Positions 17,633-27,118 are shown, counted from the first letter of the stretch. The stretch is DNA of 64,000 bases from JABDLO01 sp035327565 (GCA_035327565.1 DAOLDB010000004.1:1-64000), one strand, 5' to 3'. The notes: generated by a model not told the origin, from the sequence alone. Made by a program: numbers and translations.

Positions 17633-19105
17633 ATGAAAACAATTATCGTCATTGCCTTGACTTTATCCGGAGTCATAGTCTGTAATGATGTTCATAGTAG
17701 CAACAATTTGATCGTTTCAGGGTCTAAAATATATGACCCTAAAACCTGGCAAATGTTTCCGACTATCCAAAGCAATTACACATTCCTTATTCAAGACAGT
17801 ATAGTTAAAAATTTATTTCCCAATGAATATTTTCCCCCTGAAGACGTATCTGTTTATAGTGATGAATTTGAAAACCAGTGTAGCTTTACACAATGGACAC
17901 ACATATCAGATACAGAAGGCTGGGATGCCTACCACCTGCTTGAGCAATCCATGAATGAGAATGGAAATGGTCAATGGGTCATGGTGCCGCATACTACTGT
18001 ATGGTTTGCAGACTATAAAGGTCCATTTTTATATAAAGATATAGGAGGTGATTTTGTAATAGATTTAAAGTTACATGTGACCAACAGAAACCAGGATAAC
18101 ATACCTGCATCGGAGTATTCCCTGGCAGGCATTATGCTCCGGACACCAAAAAATATAACCGGGGGAACCAACGACTGGGTAGAAGGGCAGGAAAATTATA
18201 TATTTATTTCCACTGGATTTGCATCAACAGGACATCCATCATGCCCTTCCTGTCCGGCCCCTCATTTTGAAATTAAAAACACAACCAACAGTAACAGCAT
18301 ACTACATATACTCCCGGTGAATAGCCAAATCGTGGTTCTTAAGGCAGTTAGGATCACGGAGTATATCTTAGTGTTTTACAGCACGGACGATGGTAGCACC
18401 TGGACGGTTGCTGGACGTTTTCACAGACAGGATATGCCTGAAGTATTGCAAGCGGGCATTGTTACCTATACCGACTGGAACAAAGCCTCTACTTATACTC
18501 CCTTATTTCAAAACAATAATGACCTTATTGAGGGAATGATGCCCGATCCAAGCTCAAACTCTTTTATACCTTTTCATCCTGACCTGAGAGCAACATTTGA
18601 TTATTTCAGAGTTCAGCACGCTGTTTTACCTGATAGTCTGAGTAATGTAGATTTGACCGACTCTTTTGTGGTTGAGGACAGCGAGTTGATATCAATATTT
18701 GGGCAAAGGGTCGAAATCAACCCTATGCTGGAGGAGGTGGTGACCTGGAACGGTCAACATGATGACGATTGGATGAATGCGATGAACTGGAACGGTAATA
18801 CAGTACCCGGAGAACAAAGCAGGGTTTTGATTCCTGATTTAAGTTGTAATGACTTGCATTCGCCTGTATTGAACACTACAATTCAATTGCGATCTCTTAT
18901 CATTTCAGAACAAGGCCAACTTACAATAGAAAGCGATGGTCATTTAACCATTTCTGACCAGGAAGACCACTATACTTATTTGTTTATGAATGAAGGGATT
19001 GTATATGTGTCAGGAATTTTACAAATCAATGTGATTGACCATCCAAGTATAAACAAAGGCCACATTGAGGTATTAACTAACGGAGAGCTGATTCTATCCC
19101 AGTAG
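17633..19105 (+). CDS. Secreted protein with DUF1349/concanavalin-like domain
   Basis: 490 residues with a signal peptide (hydrophobic 3-17). Residues ~80-340 look like a DUF1349-type jelly roll: FENQCSFTQWTHISDTEGW, NGQWVMVPHTTVWFADYKG, GGDFVIDLKLHVTNR, YSLAGIMLR, VFYSTDDGSTWTVAGRF and QAGIVTYTDW are in the order expected of this fold. The last ~130 residues contain WNGQHDDDWMNAMNWNGNTVPG and LIISEQGQLTIESDG, typical of Bacteroidota extracellular proteins with beta-helix-like 'valued' layers. No type IX secretion C-terminal domain ends the protein. A CPSCPAP motif near residue 202 is unusual. Likely a surface or periplasmic binding or glycan-active protein of unknown target. Confidence 0.65.
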   Translation: MKTIIVIALTLSGVIVCNDVHSSNNLIVSGSKIYDPKTWQMFPTIQSNYTFLIQDSIVKNLFPNEYFPPEDVSVYSDEFENQCSFTQWTHISDTEGWDAYHLLEQSMNENGNGQWVMVPHTTVWFADYKGPFLYKDIGGDFVIDLKLHVTNRNQDNIPASEYSLAGIMLRTPKNITGGTNDWVEGQENYIFISTGFASTGHPSCPSCPAPHFEIKNTTNSNSILHILPVNSQIVVLKAVRITEYILVFYSTDDGSTWTVAGRFHRQDMPEVLQAGIVTYTDWNKASTYTPLFQNNNDLIEGMMPDPSSNSFIPFHPDLRATFDYFRVQHAVLPDSLSNVDLTDSFVVEDSELISIFGQRVEINPMLEEVVTWNGQHDDDWMNAMNWNGNTVPGEQSRVLIPDLSCNDLHSPVLNTTIQLRSLIISEQGQLTIESDGHLTISDQEDHYTYLFMNEGIVYVSGILQINVIDHPSINKGHIEVLTNGELILSQ

Positions 19106-19186
19106 ACAGCTATTGAGAGTAGCTCAAATTACTATTTAAACCAAAGTACTAAGGAGATGAGCTATTCCGAATTAAGCTATTATCTG

Positions 19187-19194
19187 TATCTTTG
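19187..19194 (+). promoter_or_regulatory. -7 element TATCTTTG just before mnmG
   Basis: A full TAnnTTTG match ends 4 bp before the ATG at 19199. This would put transcription start at or very near the start codon, so the mRNA may be leaderless or nearly so. It also argues that the more upstream in-frame ATG (19157) is not used. No clear -33 TTTG is visible. Confidence 0.5.
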
Positions 19195-19198
19195 CGCC

Positions 19199-21064
19199 AT
19201 GTTTCCAGAATACGATGTAATAGTAGTAGGTGCCGGGCATGCGGGATGTGAGGCGGCTGTAGCGGCAGCAAATATGGGCAGCAAGGTTTTACTTGCCACC
19301 ATGAATATGCAAACCATTGCACAAATGTCTTGCAATCCTGCAATGGGGGGAGTGGCTAAAGGACAAATCGTAAGGGAAATCGACGCTTTGGGAGGCTATT
19401 CCGGCATAGTCAGTGACACCTCTATGGTACAGTTTAGGATGTTGAACCGATCAAAAGGACCGGCAATGTGGAGTCCACGTACGCAAAATGACCGGATGAT
19501 GTTTGCCAATGAATGGAGGAAAATGCTTGAAAATCATCCCAATATAGATTTTTGGCAGGAGATGGTTAAAGGCATCATTGTGAAAGACGGAATATGCAAA
19601 GGTGTCATAACCGGGATGGGACTTGAAATTTCTGGACATTCAGTCGTGCTGACCAATGGCACCTTTCTGAATGGTATTATACACATTGGAGAGAAACAAT
19701 TTGGTGGTGGAAGGGCGGGTGAAAAAGCTGCCACAGGAATCACTGAACAGCTCATTTCGCTAGGATTTGAAGCAGGAAGAATGAAGACGGGGACACCTCC
19801 ACGAATCGACGGTCGTACATTGGATTATTCCAGAATGGAAATTCAATATGGAGACGATGACATCAGTGGATTTTCATTTATAGATACCCAAAAACCATCC
19901 ACCCAGCTGTCTTGCTATATAACTTATACAAGCCCTGAGGTTCACAACCTCTTACGAGAGGGATTTGACCGTTCGCCAATGTTTAATGGGAGAATTCGCG
20001 GGCTGGGTCCCCGGTATTGTCCTTCCATCGAAGATAAAATTGATCGATTTTCGGAAAGAGATAGACATCAGCTATTTGTTGAACCGGAGGGTTGGAACAC
20101 CTGTGAAATTTATGTAAATGGATTTTCATCTTCTCTGCCGGAGGATGTTCAATATAAGGCGTTGAAACAAGTGGGAGGATTTGAAAATGTCAAGATGTTC
20201 AGACCAGGATATGCCATTGAATATGATTTTTTCCCTCCAACACAATTAAAGGCTTCAATGGAAACCCATCAGGTTAAAAATCTGTTTTTTGCCGGTCAGA
20301 TCAATGGCACTACTGGCTATGAAGAAGCAGCTTGTCAGGGACTTATGGCAGGCATTAATGCTCATCTGGCTGTTTTCGGCAGAGATCCATTTATCATAAA
20401 AAGATCGGAAGGATATATTGGGGTATTGATCGATGACCTGATCAATAAAGGCACCAAAGAGCCGTATAGGATGTTCACTTCCAGAGCAGAATACCGCATT
20501 CTTCTGAGACAGGATAATGCAGACATACGACTGACTCCATTGGCACATAAGCTGGGAATGCAGAATATGGAAGATCGCTTGGCTAAGGTGGAAGAAAAAA
20601 TCAGGAATTGTGAAGCCATCGAAAAGTGGTTCAGGGAAGTGAGTGTGTCGCCGGATCAGATCAATGGATTGTTAAATTCAGTCGGGTCGGCAACATTGAC
20701 CCAAAAGGTAAAGCTACATGGGATTGTATTGAGACCTAACATAAATATTCAGATTTTGTCCGAAACACTTCCGTTTGTAAAAGAGGCATTAAACACTTAT
20801 AGAAAAGATGTCCTGGAAAGTGCAGAAATTGCCATGAAATATGAAGGGTATATTCAGAAAGAACAGGATATGGTAAAAAAAATGAACCGCCTGGAAGAAT
20901 TGGTTATTCGCGATGATTTTTCTTATGATGGTATAGTATCTCTTTCAGCAGAAGGAAAGGAAAAATTAAGAAAAATGAAACCGCGCACTCTGGGTCAAGC
21001 CAGCCGCATCAGCGGGGTGACACCTTCCGACATTTCAGTTTTGCTTGTACATATGGGGAGGTAG
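19199..21064 (+). CDS. mnmG: tRNA uridine-5-carboxymethylaminomethyl modification enzyme MnmG (GidA)
   Basis: I start at ATG 19199, giving 621 residues, the normal length. FAD binding is shown by VIVVGAGHAGCEAAVAAA at the N-terminus; CNPAMGGVAKGQIVREIDALGG, GRMKTGTPPRIDGRTLD, YCPSIEDKI and TGYEEAACQGLMAGINA are all MnmG signatures. The C-terminal helical domain ends with PRTLGQASRISGVTPSDISVL. With MnmE it installs the cmnm5 group on U34 of certain tRNAs in the cytoplasm. The gene stands alone. An upstream in-frame ATG at 19157 would add 14 residues without family support. Confidence 0.96.
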   Translation: MFPEYDVIVVGAGHAGCEAAVAAANMGSKVLLATMNMQTIAQMSCNPAMGGVAKGQIVREIDALGGYSGIVSDTSMVQFRMLNRSKGPAMWSPRTQNDRMMFANEWRKMLENHPNIDFWQEMVKGIIVKDGICKGVITGMGLEISGHSVVLTNGTFLNGIIHIGEKQFGGGRAGEKAATGITEQLISLGFEAGRMKTGTPPRIDGRTLDYSRMEIQYGDDDISGFSFIDTQKPSTQLSCYITYTSPEVHNLLREGFDRSPMFNGRIRGLGPRYCPSIEDKIDRFSERDRHQLFVEPEGWNTCEIYVNGFSSSLPEDVQYKALKQVGGFENVKMFRPGYAIEYDFFPPTQLKASMETHQVKNLFFAGQINGTTGYEEAACQGLMAGINAHLAVFGRDPFIIKRSEGYIGVLIDDLINKGTKEPYRMFTSRAEYRILLRQDNADIRLTPLAHKLGMQNMEDRLAKVEEKIRNCEAIEKWFREVSVSPDQINGLLNSVGSATLTQKVKLHGIVLRPNINIQILSETLPFVKEALNTYRKDVLESAEIAMKYEGYIQKEQDMVKKMNRLEELVIRDDFSYDGIVSLSAEGKEKLRKMKPRTLGQASRISGVTPSDISVLLVHMGR

Positions 21065-21463
21065 AATAAGGATGATTGATTTATTTTAAGTATTCAATAA
21101 GAAGTTTTGAGAATCTCTATTTTTATTTGATTATTGTTCATTTTCTTTGGCTAACCAAAGAAAACCAACTAAAAGAAAGGGCACTTTTGCAAAGTAATTT
21201 TTCATTTTTTGATAATAAAAGTGAAAACCGTTCATATAATCCTATAATTGCTCCAGGGTTTTGAATTTTTTTTAACGGATTATATTCACATATTCTCTTG
21301 CAAAAGATTGACAAGAAAAGATATCATTTCAATATCATTCAATTACTTTTCAAAGAAAGGATTAGAAAAAACTATTAATTCATTATAAATCTTTAGGTGT
21401 GGAATGGATATTCATATACGGATTTCCAATTTTTCCAATTTGTTGAAGGCATAATGAAGGATT
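21065..21463. other. Intergenic region containing a hairpin-headed repeat-like sequence
   Basis: About 400 bp between convergent mnmG and kynU. A 62-codon plus-strand frame (21076-21264) is not credible as a gene. The stretch 21141-21260 looks like a dispersed non-coding repeat and is listed separately; the remainder is AT-rich without recognised signals. Confidence 0.4.
21141..21260. repeat. Putative dispersed intergenic repeat headed by a perfect hairpin
   Basis: TTTTCTTTGG (21141-21150) and CCAAAGAAAA (21155-21164) form a perfect 10-bp stem with a CTAA loop. It is followed by an A/G-rich stretch (AACTAAAAGAAAGGGCAC) and a run reading TTTCATTTTTTGATAATAAA. From general familiarity, similar 'CTTTGG..CCAAAG...AAAGAAAGGGCAC' intergenic sequences recur in Bacteroidota genomes, but I see only one copy here. 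Confidence 0.35.
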
Positions 21464-22741
21464 TCAATCCAGGCAATTTTTTAGAATTTCGGTAAAGTGA
21501 TACACTTCCTGAAATGAATTGTATAGAGGTACAGGGGCTACCCGGATTACATCAGGTTCTCTCCAGTCACCTATCACACCTTGATTTCTGATTCTTTTGA
21601 AGAGTTCTTTGCCTCCCTGCGCTATACGGAGAGAAAGCTGACACCCTCTTTGATCAGGGCTTGAAGGAGTAATGATGCTGATGGAGGGGTGATCTATTTC
21701 CCGGATGAGGTATTCAAGATAGCCGGTCAGTGCCACAGATTTTTTTCTCAAATTGTCCATGCCTGCATCAGCAAAAATTTCCATAGATGCCAGTATGCAG
21801 GCCAAGGATAGAATGGGAGGATTACTCAATGTCCATCCTTCAGTATTTTGTTCAGGGACAAAATCGTCTTTCATAAGAAATCGCGTTTTCTTTTCATACC
21901 CCCACCACCCGGCAAAACGGGGTATGGAAACATCCTGGTGATGCCTTTCGTGAACAAAGCAGCCCGACAGGTTGCCTGGACCTGCGTTTAAGTATTTATA
22001 GGTACACCAAATGGCGAAATCAGGGCCGTCTTCATGGAGAGTGAGCGTTACATTTCCCGCAGCATGAGCCAGGTCAAATCCAACCACACAGCCTTTTTCA
22101 TGGGCAAATCGTGTGATTTCACCGAGGGGATATAATTGACCGCTATAGTAATTGACACCCCCCATCATCACCAAAGCAATTTCATCTCCATTTTTATCCA
22201 GGACATTCTGAATTTGTTCGAGACGAATAATCGAAGTATTGTCATCGGGCTGAAGCTCAATCAATGCTTCTTTGGGATCAAAGCCATGAAATTGAATCTG
22301 TGAAACTAAAGCATACCGGTCAGAAGGAAAAGGAGAATAATCAATTAGTATTTTAAACCTGCTTTTTGAAGGCCTGTAAAATGATACCAACATCAGGTGC
22401 AAATTGACAGTAAGTGTATTCATGACATGGACTTCTGCGGTTTTGGCACCTACCAGCCTGGCCATGACCGGATTGATCTGGTCGCAATAGTACATCCAGG
22501 GTCTTTGACCGGTAAAATGTCCTTCAACAGCACGTGTTTTCCATGACTCCATAACTTCCAGAATGGGTTCCATAACATGTGAAGGCTGCAAACCAAGGGA
22601 ATTTCCACAAAAATAAATGATGTCTTTGTTATCAACGTGTTTGGGACAATGGAACCGATCTTTAAAGGCTCTTAAGGGATCCTCTAGATCCATCTGGAAT
22701 GCATATTCCTGGCCCTCTGCAAATTTCCTTTTATACGTCAT
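21464..22741 (-). CDS. kynU: Kynureninase
   Basis: 425 residues, normal length. Signatures: YFCGNSLGLQP (43-53), WMYYCDQINPVMARLVGA, VMNTLTVNLHLML, GFDLAHAAGN (221-230) and WCTYKYLNAGPG with Lys249 as the pyridoxal-phosphate Schiff base. The enzyme splits kynurenine or 3-hydroxykynurenine into (hydroxy)anthranilate and alanine in tryptophan degradation or NAD synthesis. No other kynurenine-pathway gene is in the window, so whether it serves catabolism or quinolinate supply cannot be decided. It lies 57 bp downstream of lpdA on the same strand. Confidence 0.95.
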   Translation of the reverse strand: MTYKRKFAEGQEYAFQMDLEDPLRAFKDRFHCPKHVDNKDIIYFCGNSLGLQPSHVMEPILEVMESWKTRAVEGHFTGQRPWMYYCDQINPVMARLVGAKTAEVHVMNTLTVNLHLMLVSFYRPSKSRFKILIDYSPFPSDRYALVSQIQFHGFDPKEALIELQPDDNTSIIRLEQIQNVLDKNGDEIALVMMGGVNYYSGQLYPLGEITRFAHEKGCVVGFDLAHAAGNVTLTLHEDGPDFAIWCTYKYLNAGPGNLSGCFVHERHHQDVSIPRFAGWWGYEKKTRFLMKDDFVPEQNTEGWTLSNPPILSLACILASMEIFADAGMDNLRKKSVALTGYLEYLIREIDHPSISIITPSSPDQRGCQLSLRIAQGGKELFKRIRNQGVIGDWREPDVIRVAPVPLYNSFQEVYHFTEILKNCLD

Positions 22742-22798
22742 GATCTATAAGAGACTTTCAATGTTGCAAACCGGATATTTCCTATACCTGACATCCTG

Positions 22799-24202
22799 TT
22801 AAATATGAATGGCACGGTTTTCAGTGGCTGCCAGGGCCGCTTCTTTTACCGCTTCAGAATAAGTAGGATGGGGATGACATAGCCTGGCCATATCTTCGGC
22901 TGAGGCTCTAAACTCCATCAAAGCAACCGCTTCCATAATTAAATCGGCTGCCCGCGGGCCCACCATATGAACCCCCAGGATCTCATCACTTGTTTTGTGC
23001 GAGATTACCTTCACTAATCCCTCAGTGTCCATACTGGCGCGGGCTCTGCCCAAGGCCTTAAAAGGAAACTTTCCCGTTTTATAAGGAATGTCCGTAGCTT
23101 TGATTTCTTCTTCGGTTTTTCCCACGGACGCCACTTCCGGCCATGTATACACTACTCCCGGGATGAGATTATAGTCTATATGTGGTTTTTGGTCTGCCAG
23201 CATCTCTGCCAACGCTACCCCTTCTTCTTCTGCTTTATGGGCAAGCATAGGGCCACGGACTACATCACCTATAGCATAGATGCCACTGATATTGGTTTCA
23301 AAATGATCATTGATTTCGATAAATCCTCTTTCATCGGTTTTAATTCCGGCATTTTCCAACATTAACCCTTCAGTATATGGCCTTCTTCCAATGGCAATCA
23401 GGCAATAATCAGCTGAGATTACAAATGATTCTGTAGCATTATTCTTTTGAACAGTGACTTCCACCTGATCCTTGGAAGAGTTTACATGAATAACTTTATG
23501 GCCTAAATGAAACTTCATGCCCAGTTTTTTAAGGCTCTTTTGTAATTCTTTCCCGCAATCGGTATCCATGGTTGGAAGTATTTTGTCGAGGTATTCAACC
23601 ACTTCAACTTGTGTTCCCAAACGGCCAAATACACTACCCAACTCAAGGCCAATCACTCCGGCACCAATGATCACCATTTTTCCGGGTATGCTATCTATAT
23701 TTAAAGCCTCAGTGGATGTAATTACACGTAGTTTATCGTAATTAAAATCTTTGGGGGTAATGGGCTTCGATCCGGTAGCAATCACCATTTTATCACCGGT
23801 AATTTCCTTGTTATTACCTGCGGTATCCACTACGGTAATTGTGTTTTTATCTTTGAAAGAGGCTATTCCATGATAAACGGTGATTTTATTTTTCTTCATT
23901 AAAAAATCAACTCCGTTGCAGGTTTGAGCTACAACATCATTTTTTCTTTGGATCATTTGTTTCATATCGATTTTCAAAGTTCCTGTGCGAATTCCATGGT
24001 CAGAAAAGCGATGTTTGGCATTGTGAAGGTGTTCAGATGAGTCTAACAATGCTTTAGAGGGAATACAGCCTACATTTAAGCAACTTCCACCCAACGTATT
24101 GTATTTTTCTATTAAGGCGACTTTAAAACCCAGTTGAGATGCCCTGATGGCAGCTACATATCCACCCGGTCCCGAGCCTATAATAATTATCTGAAAATTC
24201 AT
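22799..24202 (-). CDS. lpdA: Dihydrolipoyl dehydrogenase (E3)
   Basis: 467 residues. IIIGSGPGGYVAA (FAD, 7-18), GGSCLNVGCIPSKALL with the redox disulfide Cys41/Cys46, a second Rossmann motif IIGAGVIGLELGSVFGRLG (NAD), AIGRRPYTEG, AIGDVVRGPMLAHKAEEEG and the terminal HPHPTYSEA with the catalytic His-Glu neighbourhood make the call secure. It reoxidises lipoyl groups of 2-oxoacid dehydrogenase or glycine-cleavage complexes. It starts 2 bp after the ricT stop, hence probably co-transcribed with holB and ricT. No E1 or E2 genes are nearby. Confidence 0.96.
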   Translation of the reverse strand: MNFQIIIIGSGPGGYVAAIRASQLGFKVALIEKYNTLGGSCLNVGCIPSKALLDSSEHLHNAKHRFSDHGIRTGTLKIDMKQMIQRKNDVVAQTCNGVDFLMKKNKITVYHGIASFKDKNTITVVDTAGNNKEITGDKMVIATGSKPITPKDFNYDKLRVITSTEALNIDSIPGKMVIIGAGVIGLELGSVFGRLGTQVEVVEYLDKILPTMDTDCGKELQKSLKKLGMKFHLGHKVIHVNSSKDQVEVTVQKNNATESFVISADYCLIAIGRRPYTEGLMLENAGIKTDERGFIEINDHFETNISGIYAIGDVVRGPMLAHKAEEEGVALAEMLADQKPHIDYNLIPGVVYTWPEVASVGKTEEEIKATDIPYKTGKFPFKALGRARASMDTEGLVKVISHKTSDEILGVHMVGPRAADLIMEAVALMEFRASAEDMARLCHPHPTYSEAVKEAALAATENRAIHI

Positions 24203-24204
24203 GG

Positions 24205-25479
24205 TTATTGTTTATTTTGATTATTATTCCTGCCTTTCTTCTTCCTTCTTGACATGCTTTGATCCGGTTGCTTTCTATTTTGGCCTTGAGAAAGAGTATC
24301 AGAAGTTCTTGTTGAAGGTGTATTTTGATTAGGCGGTGTATTACTTCCTTGCCTCCTCCTTTTACTTTTGCTTTTTCTTCTTTTGATATGGGGAAGTTCA
24401 ATTTCTCCGGTAACATCGGCAAAATCAACTTCCTGTTCTCCGCTATTCAAGGGTAAAGCGTCATCAGAAAGGAATTGTTCTCCGGCAACCTCGCCTTTCT
24501 GATTCATAATGATTATATCTTTTACTTTCTCTTTTGACAATGAAAATAACACTCCCCTGAAGGCATCCCCATCATAAGCGTAAAATAATAATCCTTTGAA
24601 GATATCAGTTTTAATCAAGCTAGCCGGGCCTTTTTCAGTTAAGATTTTCTCGGGGTTTTCTGGAAAATCCTTCAAAGCATCCAGATAAATATCCAATTCA
24701 TAATTTAAGCAGCATTTCAGCCTTCCACATTGCCCCGAAAGCTTGGTTTGATTGATGGCAATATTCTGATAGCGAGCGGCGGATGTAGTTACAGACTTAA
24801 AATCAGACAACCAGGTTGAGCAGCATAATTCGCGACCACAGGAGCCCAAACCTCCGATTCTGGCAGATTCCTGGCGGGATCCAATTTGTCTCATTTCAAT
24901 CTTGATCCGGAAATCCCGGGCATATTGCCTTACCAGTTCACGAAAATCTACACGATTATCTGCAGTATAATAAAATGTTGCTTTTTTTCCATCGCCCTGA
25001 AACTCTACATCGCCCAATTTCATGTCCAGACCTAATGTTCTTGCAATGACCCGTGCTCTGACCATTACTTCTTTTTCTTTTTCCCTTACTTCCTCCAGTT
25101 TTTCCAAATCCCTTTCATTGGCTTTGCGGAGTATTTTATACAACAGCCTGTCATTGGGAAAGTTTTTCTTTTTCATTTGCAATCTCACCAGATCTCCGGA
25201 AAGGTTTATCCGTCCAACATCATAGCCGCTATTGGTCTCTACCACCACCATATCACCGGTAATGGCATGGGAAAAATCAGGATTCAGGAAAAAATCCTTC
25301 CGGGATCCTTTTTTAAATGATACCTCCACTATAGGAAAAACAATAGGATCATAAATGTCTTTAGTCGCCAGCCAATCATAAGTATTCATTTTATTACAGG
25401 AACCTGAAGTGCAATGTCCTTTATCTCCACAACCCGCAGGCACACCATTTTTATCATAACTGCAATTACTGCATCCCAT
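24205..25479 (-). CDS. ricT: PSP1-domain protein RicT (YaaT)
   Basis: I use ATG 25479 (424 residues); the frame could open two codons earlier with a TTG. The N-terminus is Cys-rich (MGCSNC, AGCGDKGHC, GSCNK), followed by the PSP1 domain with LGSCGRELCCSTWL and LSGQCGRLKCCLNYE, the conserved cysteines that hold an Fe-S cluster in RicT of Bacillus. The last ~80 residues are Lys/Arg/Gln/Asn-rich and disordered (KRRKSKSKRRRQ, SRRKKKGRNNNQ), possibly RNA-binding. RicT in Bacillus works with RicA and RicF to promote RNase Y-dependent RNA processing; neither partner is visible here. It follows holB by 20 bp, an arrangement also known in Firmicutes. Confidence 0.9.
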   Translation of the reverse strand: MGCSNCSYDKNGVPAGCGDKGHCTSGSCNKMNTYDWLATKDIYDPIVFPIVEVSFKKGSRKDFFLNPDFSHAITGDMVVVETNSGYDVGRINLSGDLVRLQMKKKNFPNDRLLYKILRKANERDLEKLEEVREKEKEVMVRARVIARTLGLDMKLGDVEFQGDGKKATFYYTADNRVDFRELVRQYARDFRIKIEMRQIGSRQESARIGGLGSCGRELCCSTWLSDFKSVTTSAARYQNIAINQTKLSGQCGRLKCCLNYELDIYLDALKDFPENPEKILTEKGPASLIKTDIFKGLLFYAYDGDAFRGVLFSLSKEKVKDIIIMNQKGEVAGEQFLSDDALPLNSGEQEVDFADVTGEIELPHIKRRKSKSKRRRQGSNTPPNQNTPSTRTSDTLSQGQNRKQPDQSMSRRKKKGRNNNQNKQ

Positions 25480-25499
25480 ATTCAATAACTTTTAATTTT

Positions 25500-26630
25500 T
25501 TAATCAATTTTTCTTTTTAAAATGTTTCCCATCGCAATACTGTCCGCCATAAAAGAAATTTTAGGGTTTGCATTGCGTGAAATATGAATAATGCCTTCAT
25601 TCATTATTTCAATGAGCTGGAAACATATCTCCTTGTCAATGACTTGAGTCATTTTCCTAGCGATTTCAAATTCTTCACTATTCAGGCGAACCTCATTTTG
25701 CCCTGTTTGCAAAAAGAATAAATACTCGCGAAAGAAACTCAAGCCATATTGGAGAAAATCTTTTAGTTCTTGTCGCCCGGTTTTTGATAAACCATCTACA
25801 AAGTCAACCAGTTTGATTGCATCGCCTTTGAACGATACCCTTATCCACTCAAAAAGCATAGCGGCATGATCGGATACCGGGGAATTGATCATTGAAATAG
25901 CTTTACCCAGATCACCATCACTAATGAGAGCAATTTGCCTGGCACTTTCTATATCCAAATCCAATTTCTTCTGTATAAATTCTGCAATTTGCCCGTCTGC
26001 ATAGGGAGGAACATGAATGATTTGGGTACGTGAAATAATCGTTGGCAAAATAGACTGCAAATTCTCGGTAACCAGAATGATATAGGTGTCCAGGGTAGGT
26101 TCTTCAACGAGCTTGAGGAGCCGGTTTCCTTCCTTTCCAAGGAATTCGGGCATCCATATGATCATAACTTTTGCCTTGCCTTCAAAAGTCTTGAGTGATA
26201 ATTTGTGTGCCAATTCAACACATTCTTTGGTATTGATATTGGGGGGACTGTTTTCTGATTTTATCCAGGTCGTCCAGTCCTGAAATGCAAAGTAGGGATG
26301 CTTTTCATACAGGCTTCGCCATTCGCCCATAAAATCCAGGCTGACAGTTTCCTCCCTTTTTTTATTCTCTTTTTTTACTACAGGAAAAACCGTATGCAGG
26401 TCAGGATGGATCCATTTGGATACTTTTTTGCAATGATTGCACATTCCACAACTGTCCCCCGGCACATGATGGCTACAGAGAATATTTTGAGCTAAAGCAT
26501 GGGCAAGCGCCAACTTTGGGGTGCCTTGCCGTCCATAAAATGTCATGGCATGAGGAATCTTCTCAGATTCAACCCATTGACTCAGCAATAATTTATTTTT
26601 TTCCTGTCCCGGAATATTTTGAAATCTCAT
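25500..26630 (-). CDS. holB: DNA polymerase III subunit delta' (clamp loader)
   Basis: 376 residues. The modified P-loop reads YGRQGTPK (32-39), not a full Walker A, as usual for the non-hydrolysing delta' subunit. Zinc-binding cysteines 52, 61, 64 and 67 (CSHHVPGDSCGMCNHC) follow, then IIWMPEFLGKEGNRLLKLVEEP and an SRTQIIHV sensor/SRC-like region (S-R-T instead of SRC). The C-terminal helical collar domain is divergent. It takes part in loading the sliding clamp. It heads a minus-strand run holB-ricT-lpdA-kynU. Confidence 0.9.
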   Translation of the reverse strand: MRFQNIPGQEKNKLLLSQWVESEKIPHAMTFYGRQGTPKLALAHALAQNILCSHHVPGDSCGMCNHCKKVSKWIHPDLHTVFPVVKKENKKREETVSLDFMGEWRSLYEKHPYFAFQDWTTWIKSENSPPNINTKECVELAHKLSLKTFEGKAKVMIIWMPEFLGKEGNRLLKLVEEPTLDTYIILVTENLQSILPTIISRTQIIHVPPYADGQIAEFIQKKLDLDIESARQIALISDGDLGKAISMINSPVSDHAAMLFEWIRVSFKGDAIKLVDFVDGLSKTGRQELKDFLQYGLSFFREYLFFLQTGQNEVRLNSEEFEIARKMTQVIDKEICFQLIEIMNEGIIHISRNANPKISFMADSIAMGNILKRKID

Positions 26631-26644
26631 TTTTCCTGATCATT

Positions 26645-27118
26645 TCAGGAATTCAGCCAGTCTAACATTTTTTGATCCAACGGAGAAGTTATTGTAGGAA
26701 AATATGTCACCAAAGCGCCATTTTCGTCCAGCAAAAATTTATAAAAATTCCATTTAACTCCAACATCGGCAACTCCATTAAGTGATTTAAAGCACAGGAA
26801 CTGGAACAGTGGATGGGTATTTTTTTTAATACCCACTTTTTCGGAAAGGGGAAAGCGAATTCTATACTTTAAATCACAAAATTCTGCTATCTCTTCAGCA
26901 CTACCTGGCTCCTGTCCACCAAAATCATTGCATGGACAACCGATAATGCTCAGCTTATCACCGAACAGCTCATATAGCTCTTGTAACTGAGCATATTGAG
27001 GGGTGAAACCACATTCGGAAGCCACATTGACAATCAAAAGCTTTTTACCTCTGTGATCATTCCAGTCTATTTGTTCACCGTTGATCTTATTAATTGATAT
27101 GTTAAATACTGACTGCAT
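26645..27118 (-). CDS. Glutathione peroxidase family protein (Cys type)
   Basis: The start is ATG 27118 (157 residues); the frame extends six codons further to a TTG. The catalytic Cys is in NVASECGFTPQY, the Gln/Asn tetrad partners are in CPCNDFGGQEPGS (with an extra Cys where Phe is usual) and VKWNFYKFLLD. These enzymes reduce peroxides, in bacteria mostly with thioredoxin rather than glutathione. No selenocysteine codon is present: TGC/TGT codes the active site. There is no N-terminal signal, so it is cytoplasmic. Confidence 0.9.
   Translation of the reverse strand: MQSVFNISINKINGEQIDWNDHRGKKLLIVNVASECGFTPQYAQLQELYELFGDKLSIIGCPCNDFGGQEPGSAEEIAEFCDLKYRIRFPLSEKVGIKKNTHPLFQFLCFKSLNGVADVGVKWNFYKFLLDENGALVTYFPTITSPLDQKMLDWLNS

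Noticed and set aside
17633..19105. Type IX secretion C-terminal domain on the DUF1349-like protein
   Set aside because: The last residues (ELILSQ) do not show the required domain with its conserved terminal motifs.
26645..27118. Selenocysteine in the glutathione peroxidase
   Set aside because: The active-site codon is an ordinary Cys codon and no in-frame TGA is present.
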